A DNA stretch of 64,000 nt from Hexactinellida sp. DTS-2022 (Eukaryota > Porifera > Hexactinellida): positions 5,022,001-5,086,000 of the forward strand of contig JAPNXP010000014.1 in assembly GCA_028753945.1 (NCBI GenBank). Reading direction: 5' to 3'. The translations under genes were made by a program, and so were the position numbers. Below are positions 46,601 to 56,900 of this stretch, in pieces (positions within the stretch are counted from its first letter, which is position 1; each line of letters begins with the position of its first letter). The notes below the pieces were generated by a model. That model saw only the letters and a list, made by a program, of their open reading frames with translations. It made no database searches and was not told the DNA's origin.

Positions 46601-48252
46601 AAAATAGACGAGGTGGATATTTGCAAGCCCTGGCTGAATGTTAGTCCGGAGTCCAGCGTTATAAACAGGGCAGAGAGCGTGGAACTACAGTTCACAATAG
46701 AGATAAAGGAAGAGCTCGCATGGAGCTTGAACAAAGTTAAGATATTAGAAGATATTCTCATTCTACACCTGGAGGGAGGAAAGGACTTTTTCATCACAAT
46801 ACAAGGTTAATATTCCCCAATACTCTTGCCTTAAATTACAGTCAAGTCTGCTTATTGTGAACAATTTTTCGTCTGATTTATATGAAGTTTTTTTTAATCC
46901 CAATTTAACAACTTACATAGGATTTGTATATGTTGAGTTCGCTTATTATGAATTATCTCTATTATGAACACAATATTTGGTCCCTTTAATGTTCACAACA
47001 GAACATAACTATATAAGACACTAATTACTGCTATTCCGTATAGCTTCATACATTGCCTCCTGCTTCGGCTCGTCGCTGGAATACCTGAGTCACCTGAGAG
47101 TCCCCTTCTACCAGGCTAGGGTCCCCACTGGGAAGCTGATAGACATCGGAGACAGCAGCGACATGCCCGAGACAGCCAGCAGGTACACACAGTCCCTCAT
47201 GCGAGACGATAACGTAGAGCTGCCGCAGGAACTGGTCGCGATGGTGGAGTATCTTAAGGAACACGCGGCTAAAACGGAGAATATATTCCAAGTCAGTTTT
47301 TTGCGATTATCAAGGGTTCATCCATGAAACACTTGCAATATGTACAATTGAACTTCGTTAGTATGGACACGGTTAATACGAACACTATTTCAGTACCTTT
47401 CAAAGTATTTTCAATATAAATGATATTGGTTAGTACGAATTCCGGATAAGGCGAACACTTTTTGACGGTCCTTTGGTGTTCATACAAACGAGGTTCTACT
47501 GTATATTAAAATGGACTTTTGGTATTATAATACGAAATCCCTATTTAACAGTCCTATTTATATCCTTGACAATAACCATGAAACATTTTGATACAATTGT
47601 ATGTGTTAATAGGAGAGAGGCTTGAAATGGGAGATGGACAACATCAGAGAATGTCTCGACAAAGGAGACCCTCTAATAGGGAGTGTTCACTCGATAGCAG
47701 CCTGCCTTCTCACATTTCTAGCTGCTCTAGAAAACCCAGTTATTCCGTTCCATCTACAGATGAAATGTCTGGACGCAAGCTCAAATTTTATTCTTAGCAA
47801 GCAGGTATGAATAATACACATTTCTAATAAGGCTTACCAGTATATATGCCAACACATTTCAATACAAAACCCCTCTTTGCAAAGGCAAATTTTGTTGTTA
47901 AAATGACCTTGCCACTGCCGGAAAATCTCATTAAAAAAGTGTTGGCCGATTGACCGAGTAATCTCTCTAATAATTACGACTAATAATAATTCAATCTATA
48001 TAGGTTGTACTGAAAGAACTACCAGAATCCCATAAGACAGCATTCCGGTACATAATAAGATTCCTGCATACCATCAGAGACCAACATAACATCCCAGCCA
48101 TTGCTCACGTATTCGGGTCGGTTCTGTTACGCTCAGAATACAGTTTGATAGGAAAATCACAAAAACAAGAGAGCTCAAACAGAGACGAGCTTTCTATTGC
48201 GAAAAAGAAAACTATTTTCATATACCTGTTTCTTACAAATCCCGCAATATAA
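37686..48252 (+). CDS. INPP5B/OCRL-like: Inositol polyphosphate 5-phosphatase, OCRL/INPP5B type
   Basis: Removes the 5-phosphate of PI(4,5)P2 on endosomes, Golgi and cilia. Exons: 37686-37851, 38038-38265, 38591-38763, 39003-39329, 39547-39750, 39964-40170, 40373-40525, 40920-41204, 41561-41785, 42042-42253, 42463-42586, 42892-43095, 46183-46296, 46502-46805, 47044-47291, 47613-47804, 48004-48252; about 1,204 residues. N-terminal PH domain ([28 protein letters not shown]), then a long charged linker. The phosphatase domain shows [58 protein letters not shown] and SDHKPVSA, so the catalytic residues are intact. The ASH domain has CKPWLNV and [15 protein letters not shown]; a RhoGAP-like domain ends the protein. 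The family has 900-1,000 residues; the excess is in the linker. The 40525/40920 junction is the least certain. The intron 43096-46182 holds UXS1 and AK6. Confidence 0.92.
37871..37984. mobile_element. hAT-type non-autonomous element with perfect 8-bp target duplication
   Basis: 114 bp with ends CAGTGGTTTCCAACCT and AAGTTGGGAATCGCTG (inverted, three mismatches). It is flanked on both sides by the identical octamer GTATAGAG (37863-37870 and 37985-37992). Inside are direct GGGTCCAC modules. A deletion derivative is at 60148. Confidence 0.85.
38450..38552. repeat. Family E element
   Basis: GCTTACATACGTATATCGGC to TTAGAAAAGGTGTTTGCTGA, in an intron of the 5-phosphatase. Confidence 0.7.
39356..39504. 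repeat. Family F element
   Basis: CAGTCGAAACCGGGTTTTCT to GAAAACCGCTTTCGACTG, TA-flanked. Confidence 0.78.
40185..40325. repeat. Family R element
   Basis: GGATTTATCCAGGAGCGCTG, then GACCAGGATTAGGAGCGCAT and GGCTGTATAATACACTGG. Confidence 0.65.
40611..40766. repeat. Family L element
   Basis: CAGTGGAAGCCGCTTAATCG to CGATTAGTGGCTCCCACTG, TA-flanked. Internal inverted TTTTTCCCGATTAATCG and CGATTATTTTCCCG modules. Only copy seen. Confidence 0.73.
41229..41313. repeat. Family A element, short deletion derivative
   Basis: CAGTAGAACCTCGTTAGTAC to GTAACGAAGTTCTACTG; 85 bp, about half the usual length. Confidence 0.75.
41813..41982. repeat. Family C element, long form
   Basis: TAGACTCCGCTTTATAGAGC to TATTAAGCGGAGTCGACTG, with a duplicated CCGCTTAATCGGGTCAAAG core. 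Confidence 0.73.
42278..42430. repeat. Family M element
   Basis: CAGTAAAACCTCCAAGAAAT to CACTTTCTAAAGGTTTTATTG. It fills most of the 209-bp intron 42254-42462. Only copy seen. Confidence 0.68.
42620..42745. repeat. Family E element
   Basis: GAACCAAACTTTTTCAATAT, then CCCGGCTTCGCAAAGGTG and ATAGAAAAGTTTGGCTGATA. Confidence 0.68.
42753..42854. repeat. Family C element
   Basis: 102-bp copy, CAGTCGACTCCGCTTAATAG to ATTAAGCGGAGTCGACTG; the outer arms are perfect inverted repeats and are flanked by TA, suggesting a young insertion. Confidence 0.82.
43468..45095 (-). CDS. UXS1: UDP-glucuronate decarboxylase (UDP-xylose synthase), nested in a 5-phosphatase intron
   Basis: Converts UDP-glucuronate to UDP-xylose in the ER/Golgi for proteoglycan linkers. 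Exons 45095-44612, 44371-44042 and 43823-43468 give 389 residues; human UXS1 has 420. A short cytosolic N-terminus is followed by one signal-anchor ([17 protein letters not shown], about residues 46-62). The NAD-binding motif [12 protein letters not shown] follows at about residue 77, then [14 protein letters not shown] and YHLASPASP. The catalytic Ser region is [10 protein letters not shown] and the Tyr-x-x-x-Lys pair is [24 protein letters not shown] and [10 protein letters not shown] complete the signature. All active-site residues are present. It is antisense to, and wholly within, intron 43096-46182 of the OCRL/INPP5B-like gene, in tandem with AK6. A family B element lies in its second intron. 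Confidence 0.94.
43872..44030. repeat. Family B element in a UXS1 intron
   Basis: CAGTGAACTTCCGATATAAC to GTTATAACGAGAGTTGACTA, in reverse orientation to the other copies. It ends about 12 bp from the splice donor of exon 44371-44042. Confidence 0.75.
45135..45677 (-). CDS. AK6: Adenylate kinase 6 / hCINAP (FAP7), nested in a 5-phosphatase intron
   Basis: Nuclear adenylate kinase/ATPase involved in 40S ribosome maturation. Single exon, 180 residues (human AK6: 172). The P-loop is GTPGVGKST, with the [28 protein letters not shown] and [14 protein letters not shown] blocks. [20 protein letters not shown] and [19 protein letters not shown] are the family's lid and C-terminal signatures. I chose the ATG at 45677; no ATG lies upstream in frame. 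A family C element starts 20 bp upstream of the ATG. The gene starts about 580 bp upstream of UXS1 on the same strand, separated from it by 39 bp end to start, and both are inside the 5-phosphatase intron. Confidence 0.96.
   Translation of the reverse strand: MASNIPLEGDITNGVCINILVAGTPGVGKSTHASELAARLGMKYVNINDIAQTGSLYSGWDSVLESNILDEDLILEELESMVREGGCVVDYHSCDLFPKSWFKAVFVLRTDNTVLYDRLVKRGYNQVKLKNNIECEIFQELLEEAREHFGLEMVTELYSNYPNDIDINLDVMTGVIKEFN
45698..45799. repeat. Family C element upstream of AK6
   Basis: AGTCAACTCCGCTTAATAGA to CTATTAAGCGGAGTCTACTG. It occupies the immediate 5' flank of AK6, where the promoter or leader should be. Confidence 0.77.
45830..46005. repeat. Family Q palindrome
   Basis: AAATCTAAAATTACACCTGT and CACAGGTGTAATTTTAGATT form the arms; GGAGGCACTATAAATCCATC is the core. 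Confidence 0.72.
46370..46465. repeat. Family E element
   Basis: TATCTGCCAAAACACCTTCT to AGCGTTGGCCGGTATATAAA. Confidence 0.67.
46840..47010. repeat. Family D element
   Basis: AGTCAAGTCTGCTTATTGTG to AATGTTCACAACAGAACATA; right end decayed. Confidence 0.65.
47344..47502. repeat. Family A element
   Basis: GAACTTCGTTAGTATGGACA to ACAAACGAGGTTCTACTG. Confidence 0.72.
47830..47955. repeat. Family E element
   Basis: GGCTTACCAGTATATATGCC to AAAAAGTGTTGGCCGATTGA. Confidence 0.68.
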
Positions 48253-48455
48253 TGCCGTTAACACATAACCAATAGAAGAGATCAGAGTACAAGCTATATG
48301 TGTGCACCTTGACAATAATATTTATATTGTTATATGTATATTTACAATTATGCGGTATTTGAGTCAACTTTAATTAACAGTTATTGACATGTGTATAATT
48401 TATTAAGAATTATACTTAAAAAACAAGATTTAGTAACTAACATAACTCAAATGCA

Positions 48456-49654
48456 ATGGCAGAATCAACTGAAACCTCTGCAGTAATACAGCCAGTTTAC
48501 GGACTGGTTAAACTAATGAATAGAATGTTCCTATCCCTCTCGGGACCAGATGATCTGTTCGAGATAGAACAACACGCCCAGGCAGGAGATACCGGGTTCT
48601 ACCATTACAATTGCTGTGGAGAGGTAGACGCAGGGTGGGGCTGTGCTTATAGGTCTCTTCAGACGGTCATAAGCTGTATAGTACAACAGAGGGGGAGTAG
48701 GGGCCAGGGGACAGGGGAAGATGCGATCATAAGCAGAATAGAGCAATTGAAGGTTGCCATTAACTTTGAATGGCCATAAGTACTTGGTGGTTTTGACATA
48801 GAAATGTTCGTTTCCGAAAATGAAAGAAATTTCGAATAATCCTCTAAGGTAGCTATAGTTATGATTGCAAAACTATACAGTAATTGCCCTTTACTTTGAT
48901 TGAAATAAGTACTTATGTATTCAGTCACGAAGCACCTTTGCACCTAGCGAAGTGCCTAGTACAAGTTATTTCTTGATTTATTATACTTGAGCAATTCTCC
49001 ATAATAGTATGGTATACTTTCTGAATATAGTATGGCACAATTAGCAGTATTACCTACTACTGAATATGAATAGCTACTGTTTTGTAGATAGAAGATACGC
49101 AAGAGCTTCCACAAGCTATCCCCTCCATCAGAGACATTCAAGTCTCACTGCACATAACTAAACCCAAGCAGTGGATAGACCCAGACTACGCTCACACGTA
49201 TCTTTCTAATTTCAGAGTTAAAGGGAGAGTCGAACAGGTCTGGAGTGATAAAGCGAATGAATTAGATATTCTGCCAATGAGGATATTAGAGCATTTCGAT
49301 AAGGAGGGTACCCCTGTCATGATTGATGACGCTATTTTCGCGTATACGCTGGTAGGGTGTGCGAAAATACTCGCAAAACCTGGCGCTATATTCACACACA
49401 CATACTACGTATTAGTACTAGACCCGCATACATCAAATAAATTCGTATTCAAAGACTATAATTCTATAATAGAGACACAGCATAGAGCTTCATATATTGC
49501 TGGAAATAAAATAGAGTTGCAAATAGAAGGAATAAAGTATACGGGAAGAGATGTAATGGGTACTGATGGTGTATATTGGCTGCCATTTGATGTTATGTTC
49601 AGTAAAGGAGCACATAAACAGTTTAAGATATACTATCCTTATGGAAGCAACTGA
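48456..49654 (+). CDS. UFSP-like: Ufm1-specific-protease-like cysteine peptidase (family C78)
   Basis: UFSPs mature UFM1 and remove it from targets. Two exons (48456-48752 and 49088-49654) give 287 residues. The catalytic Cys is in DAGWGCAYRSLQT (about residue 67), preceded by GFYHYNCC. The second exon has PSIRDIQVSL, HFDKEGTPVMIDDAIFAYTL and YYVLVLDPH, which supplies the Asp and His of the triad. The C-terminus (GVYWLPFDVMFSKGAHKQF) departs from the GW-W-x-YNLC ending of UFSP1/2, so this may be a paralogue or a fast-evolving member. It lacks the N-terminal extension of UFSP2. The donor at 48752 is chosen because it keeps phase. It starts 204 bp after the 5-phosphatase stop, on the same strand, and converges on ataxin-3. 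Confidence 0.85.
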
Positions 49655-49874
49655 GATGAATTATTGGTATTTTATTGTATTATATTGTATTATATTGTGG
49701 GTATAAAATGACCTATCGTATTGAAATTTTTGCTATCTAGACAAGAATTAGTTAATTTAAAATAAAATAGACAACAAAATCAGGGTAATAAGAACTAATA
49801 CAAATATGTATCTTCTACTTTGTGTGCTATAAATATACAGAGAACTGGTAACGCTTAAACAGTTAGTTAACAAA

Positions 49875-50891
49875 TTAATTAGCTTGTTGTTCACTCGACT
49901 GGAAACTGATTAGAATCGCTTCTTCAATCTGCCGCATTTCTTCCTTATCGATTTCGTTAAATAGCTCTCCTCCATTGTCGCTAATAGATTTGAGTCCATA
50001 AGCGGCCGACAATTGATCTGAAATACAAAACGGCAGTTCTCCTTTAACAACGAATATAGAGTATCCCTCCTGCACCAGTTGAGTTAGGTATATAGATAGA
50101 TATGTGTCTGAGATAAGAGAGGGCCGCTTCAATTGGGAATTAAGGTTAACCCATTGCTCACAGAATCGGCGTATTGTAAACCAATGCGATTGGAAGTTGC
50201 ATACAAATGCGAGTTCCTTTTCTGATTCAGATAGAGCTGTGCCAGCGTCCTTACTCGAAATAGGCATTATGTTTAAATTAAACAAACTCAGCGCTTTCGT
50301 TATAACTTGTATGGAGAAACTTCCGGAGTCGTCCATGTTATTAGAAGCTCTCTACAAACCAATAAAGTAAATTCACTAATATTTTAATATGAACACTAAC
50401 TAATTCAGTCCCCTTATAAGCATTTTCAAATATAATTTCTACGAACTAAGTATAGTCGAAACCGGGGGTTTCTAACCATTTCTTTTCAGATAAGAATAGT
50501 AAGAAAAACCGATGAAAATACTAGTAAAGTTGGAATTTCTTGCAAAATATTGTATCACTAATGGTTAGTTAATTAGAATAAATCGATAAGTTAGAAAAAA
50601 CCGGTTTCGACTGTAGCTCAACATGTACAATCAGAACCAATAAATTTGCATAAAGTTAGTATGTATTAGAACCTGCATGGATCTCAAGTAGTCCACGCTA
50701 TCAGCTCCCCCCTGCAGGTACTGCTCTCTCTCCTGTGCGTCCAGCTGTGTGGCTATCTCCGCTAGCGAAACCGCGTGGAAATGCGGCTGCTGAATAAGCG
50801 CATTCAGACAGTGCTGTGCACACATGTTGTCATCCTGTTGTTTGTAGTGACAGATGCTGTCTACGAATTCTGAGGCGAGCGAGTGTGACAT
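49875..50891 (-). CDS. ATXN3-like: Ataxin-3-like Josephin deubiquitinase
   Basis: Edits ubiquitin chains in quality control with p97/VCP. Exons 50891-50673 and 50351-49875 give 231 residues. The Josephin domain has the catalytic Cys in NMCAQHCLNAL (residue 24), His in NFQSHWFTIRR and Asn in WVNLNS. Also present are NMDDSGSFSIQV, LISDTYLSIYLTQL and GYSIFVVKGELP, near-identical to the family. After the Josephin fold only one ubiquitin-interacting motif is seen (MRQIEEAILISFQSS). There is no polyglutamine tract and no second UIM, so the protein is shorter than human ataxin-3 (about 360). An ATG at 50951 would add 20 hydrophobic residues; the start at 50891 fits the family better. Confidence 0.93.
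50453..50615. repeat. Family F element in the ataxin-3 intron
   Basis: AGTCGAAACCGGGGGTTTCT to AAAAACCGGTTTCGACTG. Confidence 0.77.
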
Positions 50892-51236
50892 TATACTATA
50901 TAGCTTTATAACTGTAATAGCTAAACTAACTATATGTAGATTGTGGAGCAAATATTGATAGATTATTTAATTTATTTTCCAAAGTTCTATTATATATAGT
51001 AATGTTGAAGTGCATCAGTAACACCATTCAGCTATTTTTAGAAGGTTTATTATGTAATATTAATTTGTGACTACAATTACCACAAAATATTGCCTAACAA
51101 CGTAACGTGTCATTGTAACGCAATATTCTAAAAATAGACACATAAAGACACTGGATAAAATTAATTTCTCAAACAAATAGTTTAAATCCGCACACAAACA
51201 AAATAGATACAATCCTTATATATCTACATTCACAAT
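50892..51236. other. Intergenic region between ataxin-3 start and p67phox-like stop
   Basis: AT-rich. I see no element or gene. It should carry the ataxin-3 promoter. Confidence 0.6.
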
Positions 51237-53281
51237 TCAATCTATCTTCACATAACTGCGTGGAATCAACCCAGTATCTTCGCCTAATTTCCCTTCAAGC
51301 CAGTTGTTGTTAATCTCGCTTTTGATAGAAATAACGTCTCCCGCTCTGAAAGCGAGATCGCCTTCTTCTAATGGGTAGAAATCGTATAGAGCGATACAGT
51401 CTTTCCCCTCGATACCTTTATAGAAATGTAAATATATAATAATGGTCCTATATCTCCAAAGCATTAATATAAATATCCATAGTATAGTAGAAATACGAAC
51501 ACGGTTGATATGAAATTCCGGTTAATACTGACACTTTTTCAGTCCCCTCCAAAGCTTTTTCAATACAAATGACACTGATTAATACAAATTCTGGATATTA
51601 CTAACGAGGTTCTACTGTATATTATTGATTACCTTTTTCATCATAAGCCCACATGGTTACCCTGTATCCGTCCCTTAGCCTAGTGAGTGCGTGCTTCAGT
51701 GTCGGCTCATCGAAGATACACACCAGTTCTGTCCCTGGCTTATACCACAGAGAAATCGAGTGTGGTTTGATATTAAACTTGTTGGCTACTTCCTCCTTGA
51801 AGGTTTCCAGTATAGCAGTTTGTGGATCTATATAGAGAGCTATAGAGAATGTGTAGTGCACCTTAACAATGAGATATGATACTCTGGAATCCTGTTTGCG
51901 TATGGGTGGGGGCGGGGGGCGCGCGGGCTTCTGCTGCGGGAGCTGCGGCTTCTTAGTGGGGGGAGGAGGCCGGCGGTTCGCGCCTCGCTGCTCTATGAAG
52001 GAAGGGGCCGGAGAGGTGGGCTTGGCAGGTCGCACTTTGGGGAGAGATTGGCCTAAAGATGGAGATAAGGGAATCACAGTTACAGTAGTGTTCGCCGTAT
52101 ACGGTGGATGCCGGTTAAAAGAACATCGTCGGGAACTGCATATAATGTTCTTATAACCGGCATAAATTATATAGGGATATATGGCAAAGTTTTTCAGTAG
52201 AATGTTCTTATATCTGGCTATTAGCAAGTTATTTCTGTCCCCAAGCGAGCATTTAATGTTAATTTGTTCTCCTAATGCAAGTTCGCCTAATAACAAGGAA
52301 ATTTCGTGCAAAATGCGACTTGCTAAACGCAATAACATGTTTTACACAGTTTGACATTCCATCTTACTTCTGGGGCTATCCGCAATAGCATTAGAAGGTT
52401 CCAATTCATATCTATCTTCTCCCTTCACATAAACCTCTCCTTTCTTCAAGTACTTCTTCACGTCTTTATCTTTTATTTTAGACTGAGGCGGTTTGAAACT
52501 CAGCGCTTCGGTTGGCAGCAACAAAAGAGCTACTTTTCCTGTTGTTTTGAATCGCTCGACACGACCCTCTATCACCTTATTTTTAACCGGAATATTAAGT
52601 TCTGCGGCATTTTGCAGCTCTGATAACGCTTGCCTACCTCTGCCTTGTTCATTGATACAATAAGCTCTGTTGATCTTTATTTCTATCTGTGAGAGTTTGA
52701 AGTTCATACCTAAACACATTCAAGTTATTACTGGCATCTTATTACAAATTGGGTGTACAGTCAACTCCACTTAATAGAGCCACCTCGGGACCAGGTTGTT
52801 TTGACCCGATTAACCGAAATATTGTTAGCCAAAGTGTAATTCTGTCCTATAAATCCTGCGAAATTTTGACCCGATTAACCGGTGGCTCTATTAATTAAGC
52901 GGAGTTGACTGTATATGAATATCACTTACCTAGCTGTTTATAATCGATGAAAAGATTGCCACGCATTTTATCCATTGTCCGATCGAAATCTTTGATTGCC
53001 TCATCGATTTGGTGCATTTTGATATACACAATTCCCCTCTGGAAGTACCCAATGGCCATGTGTTCGTTCTTCTTCAGTCCCATGTCCATATCCGTAATGG
53101 CCTCAGCGAATTGTCCCAGAATGAAATGCACAATACTCTTATTGAAGTATATGCTAGCTGGTGGTGTTATACTGTCCTCTATTATGTTATCGAAGTATTG
53201 CAGGGATGTGGGGTACTCCTTGTTGTCCATAGCCTTACAACCGAGATCCCAATACTCCAGCATCTCGATTTGAGTAGCCAT
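51237..53281 (-). CDS. NCF2-like: NADPH oxidase activator, p67phox/NOXA1-like
   Basis: p67phox binds Rac and switches on NOX enzymes. Exons 53281-52930, 52709-52368, 52052-51633 and 51415-51237 give 430 residues in phase. Residues 1-155 form a TPR array (YWDLGCKAMDNKEYPTSLQ, AIGYFQRGIVYIKMHQIDEA). A segment like the activation domain follows (DVKKYLKKGEVYV). The third exon begins with a Pro-rich stretch (RRPPPPTKKPQLPQQKPARP) and then a PB1 domain (LIVKVHYTFSIALYI; HALTRLRDGYRVTMWAYDE). The last exon is an SH3 domain (CIALYDFYPLEEGDLAFRAG, NNWLEGKLG, GLIPRSYV). The central SH3 of vertebrate p67phox is missing. The PB1 keeps the YKPGTELV loop, so pairing with a p40phox-like partner is possible. 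Confidence 0.88.
51485..51620. repeat. Family A element
   Basis: GTAGAAATACGAACACGGTT to TACTAACGAGGTTCTACTG; left end eroded. Confidence 0.7.
52104..52335. repeat. Family G fragment followed by family H element
   Basis: GGATGCCGGTTAAAAGAACA to AATGTTCTTATATCTGG is family G. AGCAAGTTATTTCTGTCCCC to GTGCAAAATGCGACTTGCTA is family H. Both are in the second intron of the p67phox-like gene. Confidence 0.65.
52758..52911. repeat. Family C element
   Basis: CAGTCAACTCCACTTAATAG to ATTAAGCGGAGTTGACTG, TA-flanked. Confidence 0.78.
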
Positions 53282-53344
53282 TGCTTACAAATTGTATCTG
53301 AATTATACTTAGAAGACTGTAATAATGCAATTTTTAAAAGAGCT

Positions 53345-53505
53345 TCCTTATAATGTAGACCGTCTATTTCTACTAGACAGTCTGTAAAAGCTCATACAAA
53401 CTAAGCTAAATTTTGTAGACCAAAAGCCCCTAGAGTCTATGGGTAATACTAATTTATATATAAGAAAACCTGGTCTAGAAATAGACGGTCTACATATAAG
53501 CTATT
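53345..53505. repeat. Family I palindrome
   Basis: TGTAGACCGTCTATTTCTAC to AGAAATAGACGGTCTACATA, the best-preserved copy of the family, between the p67phox-like gene and the receptor phosphatase. Confidence 0.75.
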
Positions 53506-53694
53506 TCTTTTTCTTTTTAAAATTTGCTAAATGACGAGATATAGCAGATAGATTGTATTTACTGAGCAAGATTAGATTTGCATACAAGTGCTTCGAAGTA
53601 ATGAAATCCAATGCCATTTTCATTACTTGAAGACCTCAATCAAATTCCAATGGATATTCACAACTCTAGGGTAGAGCAGACTGATAACTCTATA

Positions 53695-53723
53695 TTTAAT
53701 TAATTAATTAATTAATTAATAAC
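53695..53723. repeat. Simple repeat (TTAA)n
   Basis: Seven TTAA/AATT units downstream of the receptor phosphatase. Confidence 0.65.
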
Positions 53724-53909
53724 AAAGTGATATTTACAATAACAATGGGGTTCACAAGTGAATCGAGATATTATACCATAACTAATATACTAGAAAACTA
53801 TAGCTAGAAAATAAACATATAATTATTAGAAGTGAATTTCTTTGTTGATTATAGGTGTGAGAAACCGAGTTAATTGAGCGGTAAAAGCACGATTAATAGG
53901 TGTGATACT

Positions 53910-56900
53910 CTATGAAGAAATCTCTAACACCTCTTCATGATTAGAATACGCAGACGAGACAGAAACCTGGCTATTTCGGTAATTATTATTTAAACTCAAT
54001 CGATTCTGTAAGCTGCTCCATGAAGTTCCTGAATCGCGGTTTTTACAGAAAGTTGACATTTTAACCGGACTACTCGGTGGTGTAATTTCTTCTATTCCCG
54101 ATGCTCTGCTACTAGATTTCCCAACAGAGTTTTGAGACCTAGCTTGTAGCATAATAGCTTCATAAATTATCTGGTATTGTTCTACTGTTTGCACCATATA
54201 AGGACGTTGTGAGCGTAGATAATGTACGGTTTGAGATATGTTGATGTGTCTAGCTTCTTTCAACTCTTCTAACAGATTCATTACAGCTATCAGCATTCCT
54301 GTGTTCCCACTGCCGTTGCTACAGTGCACTGTAATCGGTCCTGAACCGAGAACTAAGATGGATTGGTACATATTCGAAATCTCTTGACACAGCAAAAGCA
54401 GCGCTTTCGCCGCAACAGACCTATTCAATTCGGATAATGGCGAGAATAGGAAATGGCTAATGCTACGTACTTCCCCCGTGTTGAGATTCATTACAGAAAA
54501 TTGCTGGTAGAGGTAGTGGTCCTTGTTACAACGTTCGGAAGTTTTTTCGACCTGAAATTTATCGTATATTTGTAATTTCTCAGGATAATAACACTCGTCG
54601 AATTCAGAGCTTTGAGAGGCTATCATGACTATGATTGGGGATTTGTATTGCCATACCATACGCCAGAAATCTGGTATCGTGATAGCAAGCGGGGTTTGAG
54701 TAGCGATGAACTGTTGTTTGTGGGAAGTACCGTCTATAAAGCTAGCATTTATATAATCGGTGTCAGGCTGTTCGTTCTGAGTCTGTAGTACGACACGTGA
54801 ACAGTCGAATGGTGCTATTTGAGTGTATCTGTTCTTCTTCTTATTTTCTACGTTATTAGCATCAGAAAAATCTTCTGAGTCATAGTTAATTTCTAGAAAA
54901 TTGAACTCAAGTTCGAAACCAGATTGTTGCGTGCTGGGAGAAACTATTGCGAGATTTGAGAATACATTATCCATATAGTTCAATGGGATATCAGTCTTTT
55001 GAGAGGTGTAACATTCCGCGAGGACCTTGTATATGAACAGGTACTGGTCTTCCCCTTGTACCATGAACATACGTTGCGTACGTAGATAGGCTACATGCCC
55101 GAATACATCAATATCTTTCTCGCTAAGCATTCGCTTTAGCATTGAGTCTAGTACTATAAACGTACCGGTTCTACCCACCCCAGCACTGCAGTGCACTAGT
55201 ATGGGATGGTTAGTTATGATAAGCTTAGAATGCATTGTGTGGTGGACACGCTTTAGGAAGTTAAGCATTGGGAGCGGGTGTGGGGGTACCCCGTGGTCTG
55301 GCCATGATACAAACTGGAAATGGTATATAACGCGTGATTCCTTATTCGCGGTTATTTTCCCTAGCAGAAGTTTTCGCACCGTATAGTCACAGTATACGAG
55401 TGTGGATATGAGAGTCACTTTGAAATGTCCGAAAATATTCGTGTCTTTAGTAGGCCAGTACTGAATGCACTTGTCAACTCCCCTCTCCTTAAGTTTAGTG
55501 ATCATAACGAGACTCTGTACACGCTGGTCGTATACCATCTCCCAGAAGTCTTCTATTGTGGATTCAGTGGGGCCTTGTGTGGCGATGTAGGCGTTCTTCT
55601 TATCAGCGCTGTCAATAAAACTCGCGTTTATATAATCCGAATCATTCTTATTCTCTGTTGGTAGAATAACGCGATTGTGGTCGTAAGGAAGTATGTTTAA
55701 GTACCGGTTCTTTTTCGCGTTTATTTCACTTGTAGCGATTAAAGTAGTCGATGTCTCGATTGGACTGAGATAGCCGTATTCCTCACTGAGTCGCATGTCG
55801 TCATCAGCTGTGAGGGCTTCTAGAATCTTCGGTAGCATGAATGCGGGCACTGGGGCCCTGGCATCCAACTGAGGGTCGTTAACAACACTACGGTAGTATG
55901 ATATGGGATCTGTTCCTTTGGGTAACTTCTTGAAGTTAACATTAGCTGACCAAGGGACAGAATTGAAGTCTGTATCACACGGCTGGTAAGGTATTGATCT
56001 CTTGGATACAAGATTTCTCTTGGAACGAAGTCTAGCGCATAAAATGCTGATTAATATAATCAGTATACATATGAGGAGAAATAGAAATATAGTCGATATA
56101 GCGATTATAGCTGAAATTACTCCAATTGAGTTGTTTGAGTCTAACTGTTTCGTGATTATAATAGGCTCGGATAATGTGCTACTAGTCGCGAGGTATCGAT
56201 TCGGGTAGATTGAGTTGACGCATGCTTTTACATAGAAAGCATAGCCAAACCCTTCCTTGAGTGGAATATTACGGTAGCCCCCGTAGAGCTCATTATCGCC
56301 TAGCTTAAATTCTCCATAATCTACAGGTGTGAAGTTAGCTGCTATATAATTCTGCGGTTTCGCGGTGTCACTCGTCAGCGCATAGGCTAACAGGCTGTAA
56401 ATAGATTGGTTTGTTGTGAGGTGATCTACTGACTCAGTGAGTGGATCGAATACAAGGACAATCAATAGATAGAACGAGATATTTCCAACTGTTTTCGAGA
56501 ATTTAGGTAAGGAGAATATTCTCTCATTTGCATTCACTATTTCTGGCTGTGTAATACCAGCAGCTAGATTAGGCGCTAGATAGTCAGTTCGTTCTACCAC
56601 TCGCACCCAGCTTGTATCGAACGAGTTTCGAGCTGACAGCCGTATGGAATATAAATTGTTCGGAATTAAGTCAACACAAGAAGCGGAGTAAGAGAATATC
56701 CCTGGTTCATGCAATACTGTTATTTTCCTATCAGAATCCTGTGTATTGCTGTCTGATACAAGACTACAAGTCAGATTGTAGTCTAGGATTAATCCATTCG
56801 GATCAAATGGCGAATACCAGTTAACCACTAACTGGCGACCTCTGCTATTAACCTCTGAGATGTAAGGTTCTGAGGGAGTGTCCTCTAAAGTCATAAATGC

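Noticed and set aside
2314-48003. The palindromic elements might be introners, i.e. their insertion created the introns.
   Set aside because: Their ends lie inside introns at varying distances from the splice sites, and their terminal bases are CAGT/ACTG rather than GT/AG. Several introns contain more than one family. They were inserted into existing introns.
50892-50951. Upstream ATG for ataxin-3 at 50951.
   Set aside because: It would add a hydrophobic 20-residue leader not seen in Josephin proteins; the ATG at 50891 gives the family-typical start.
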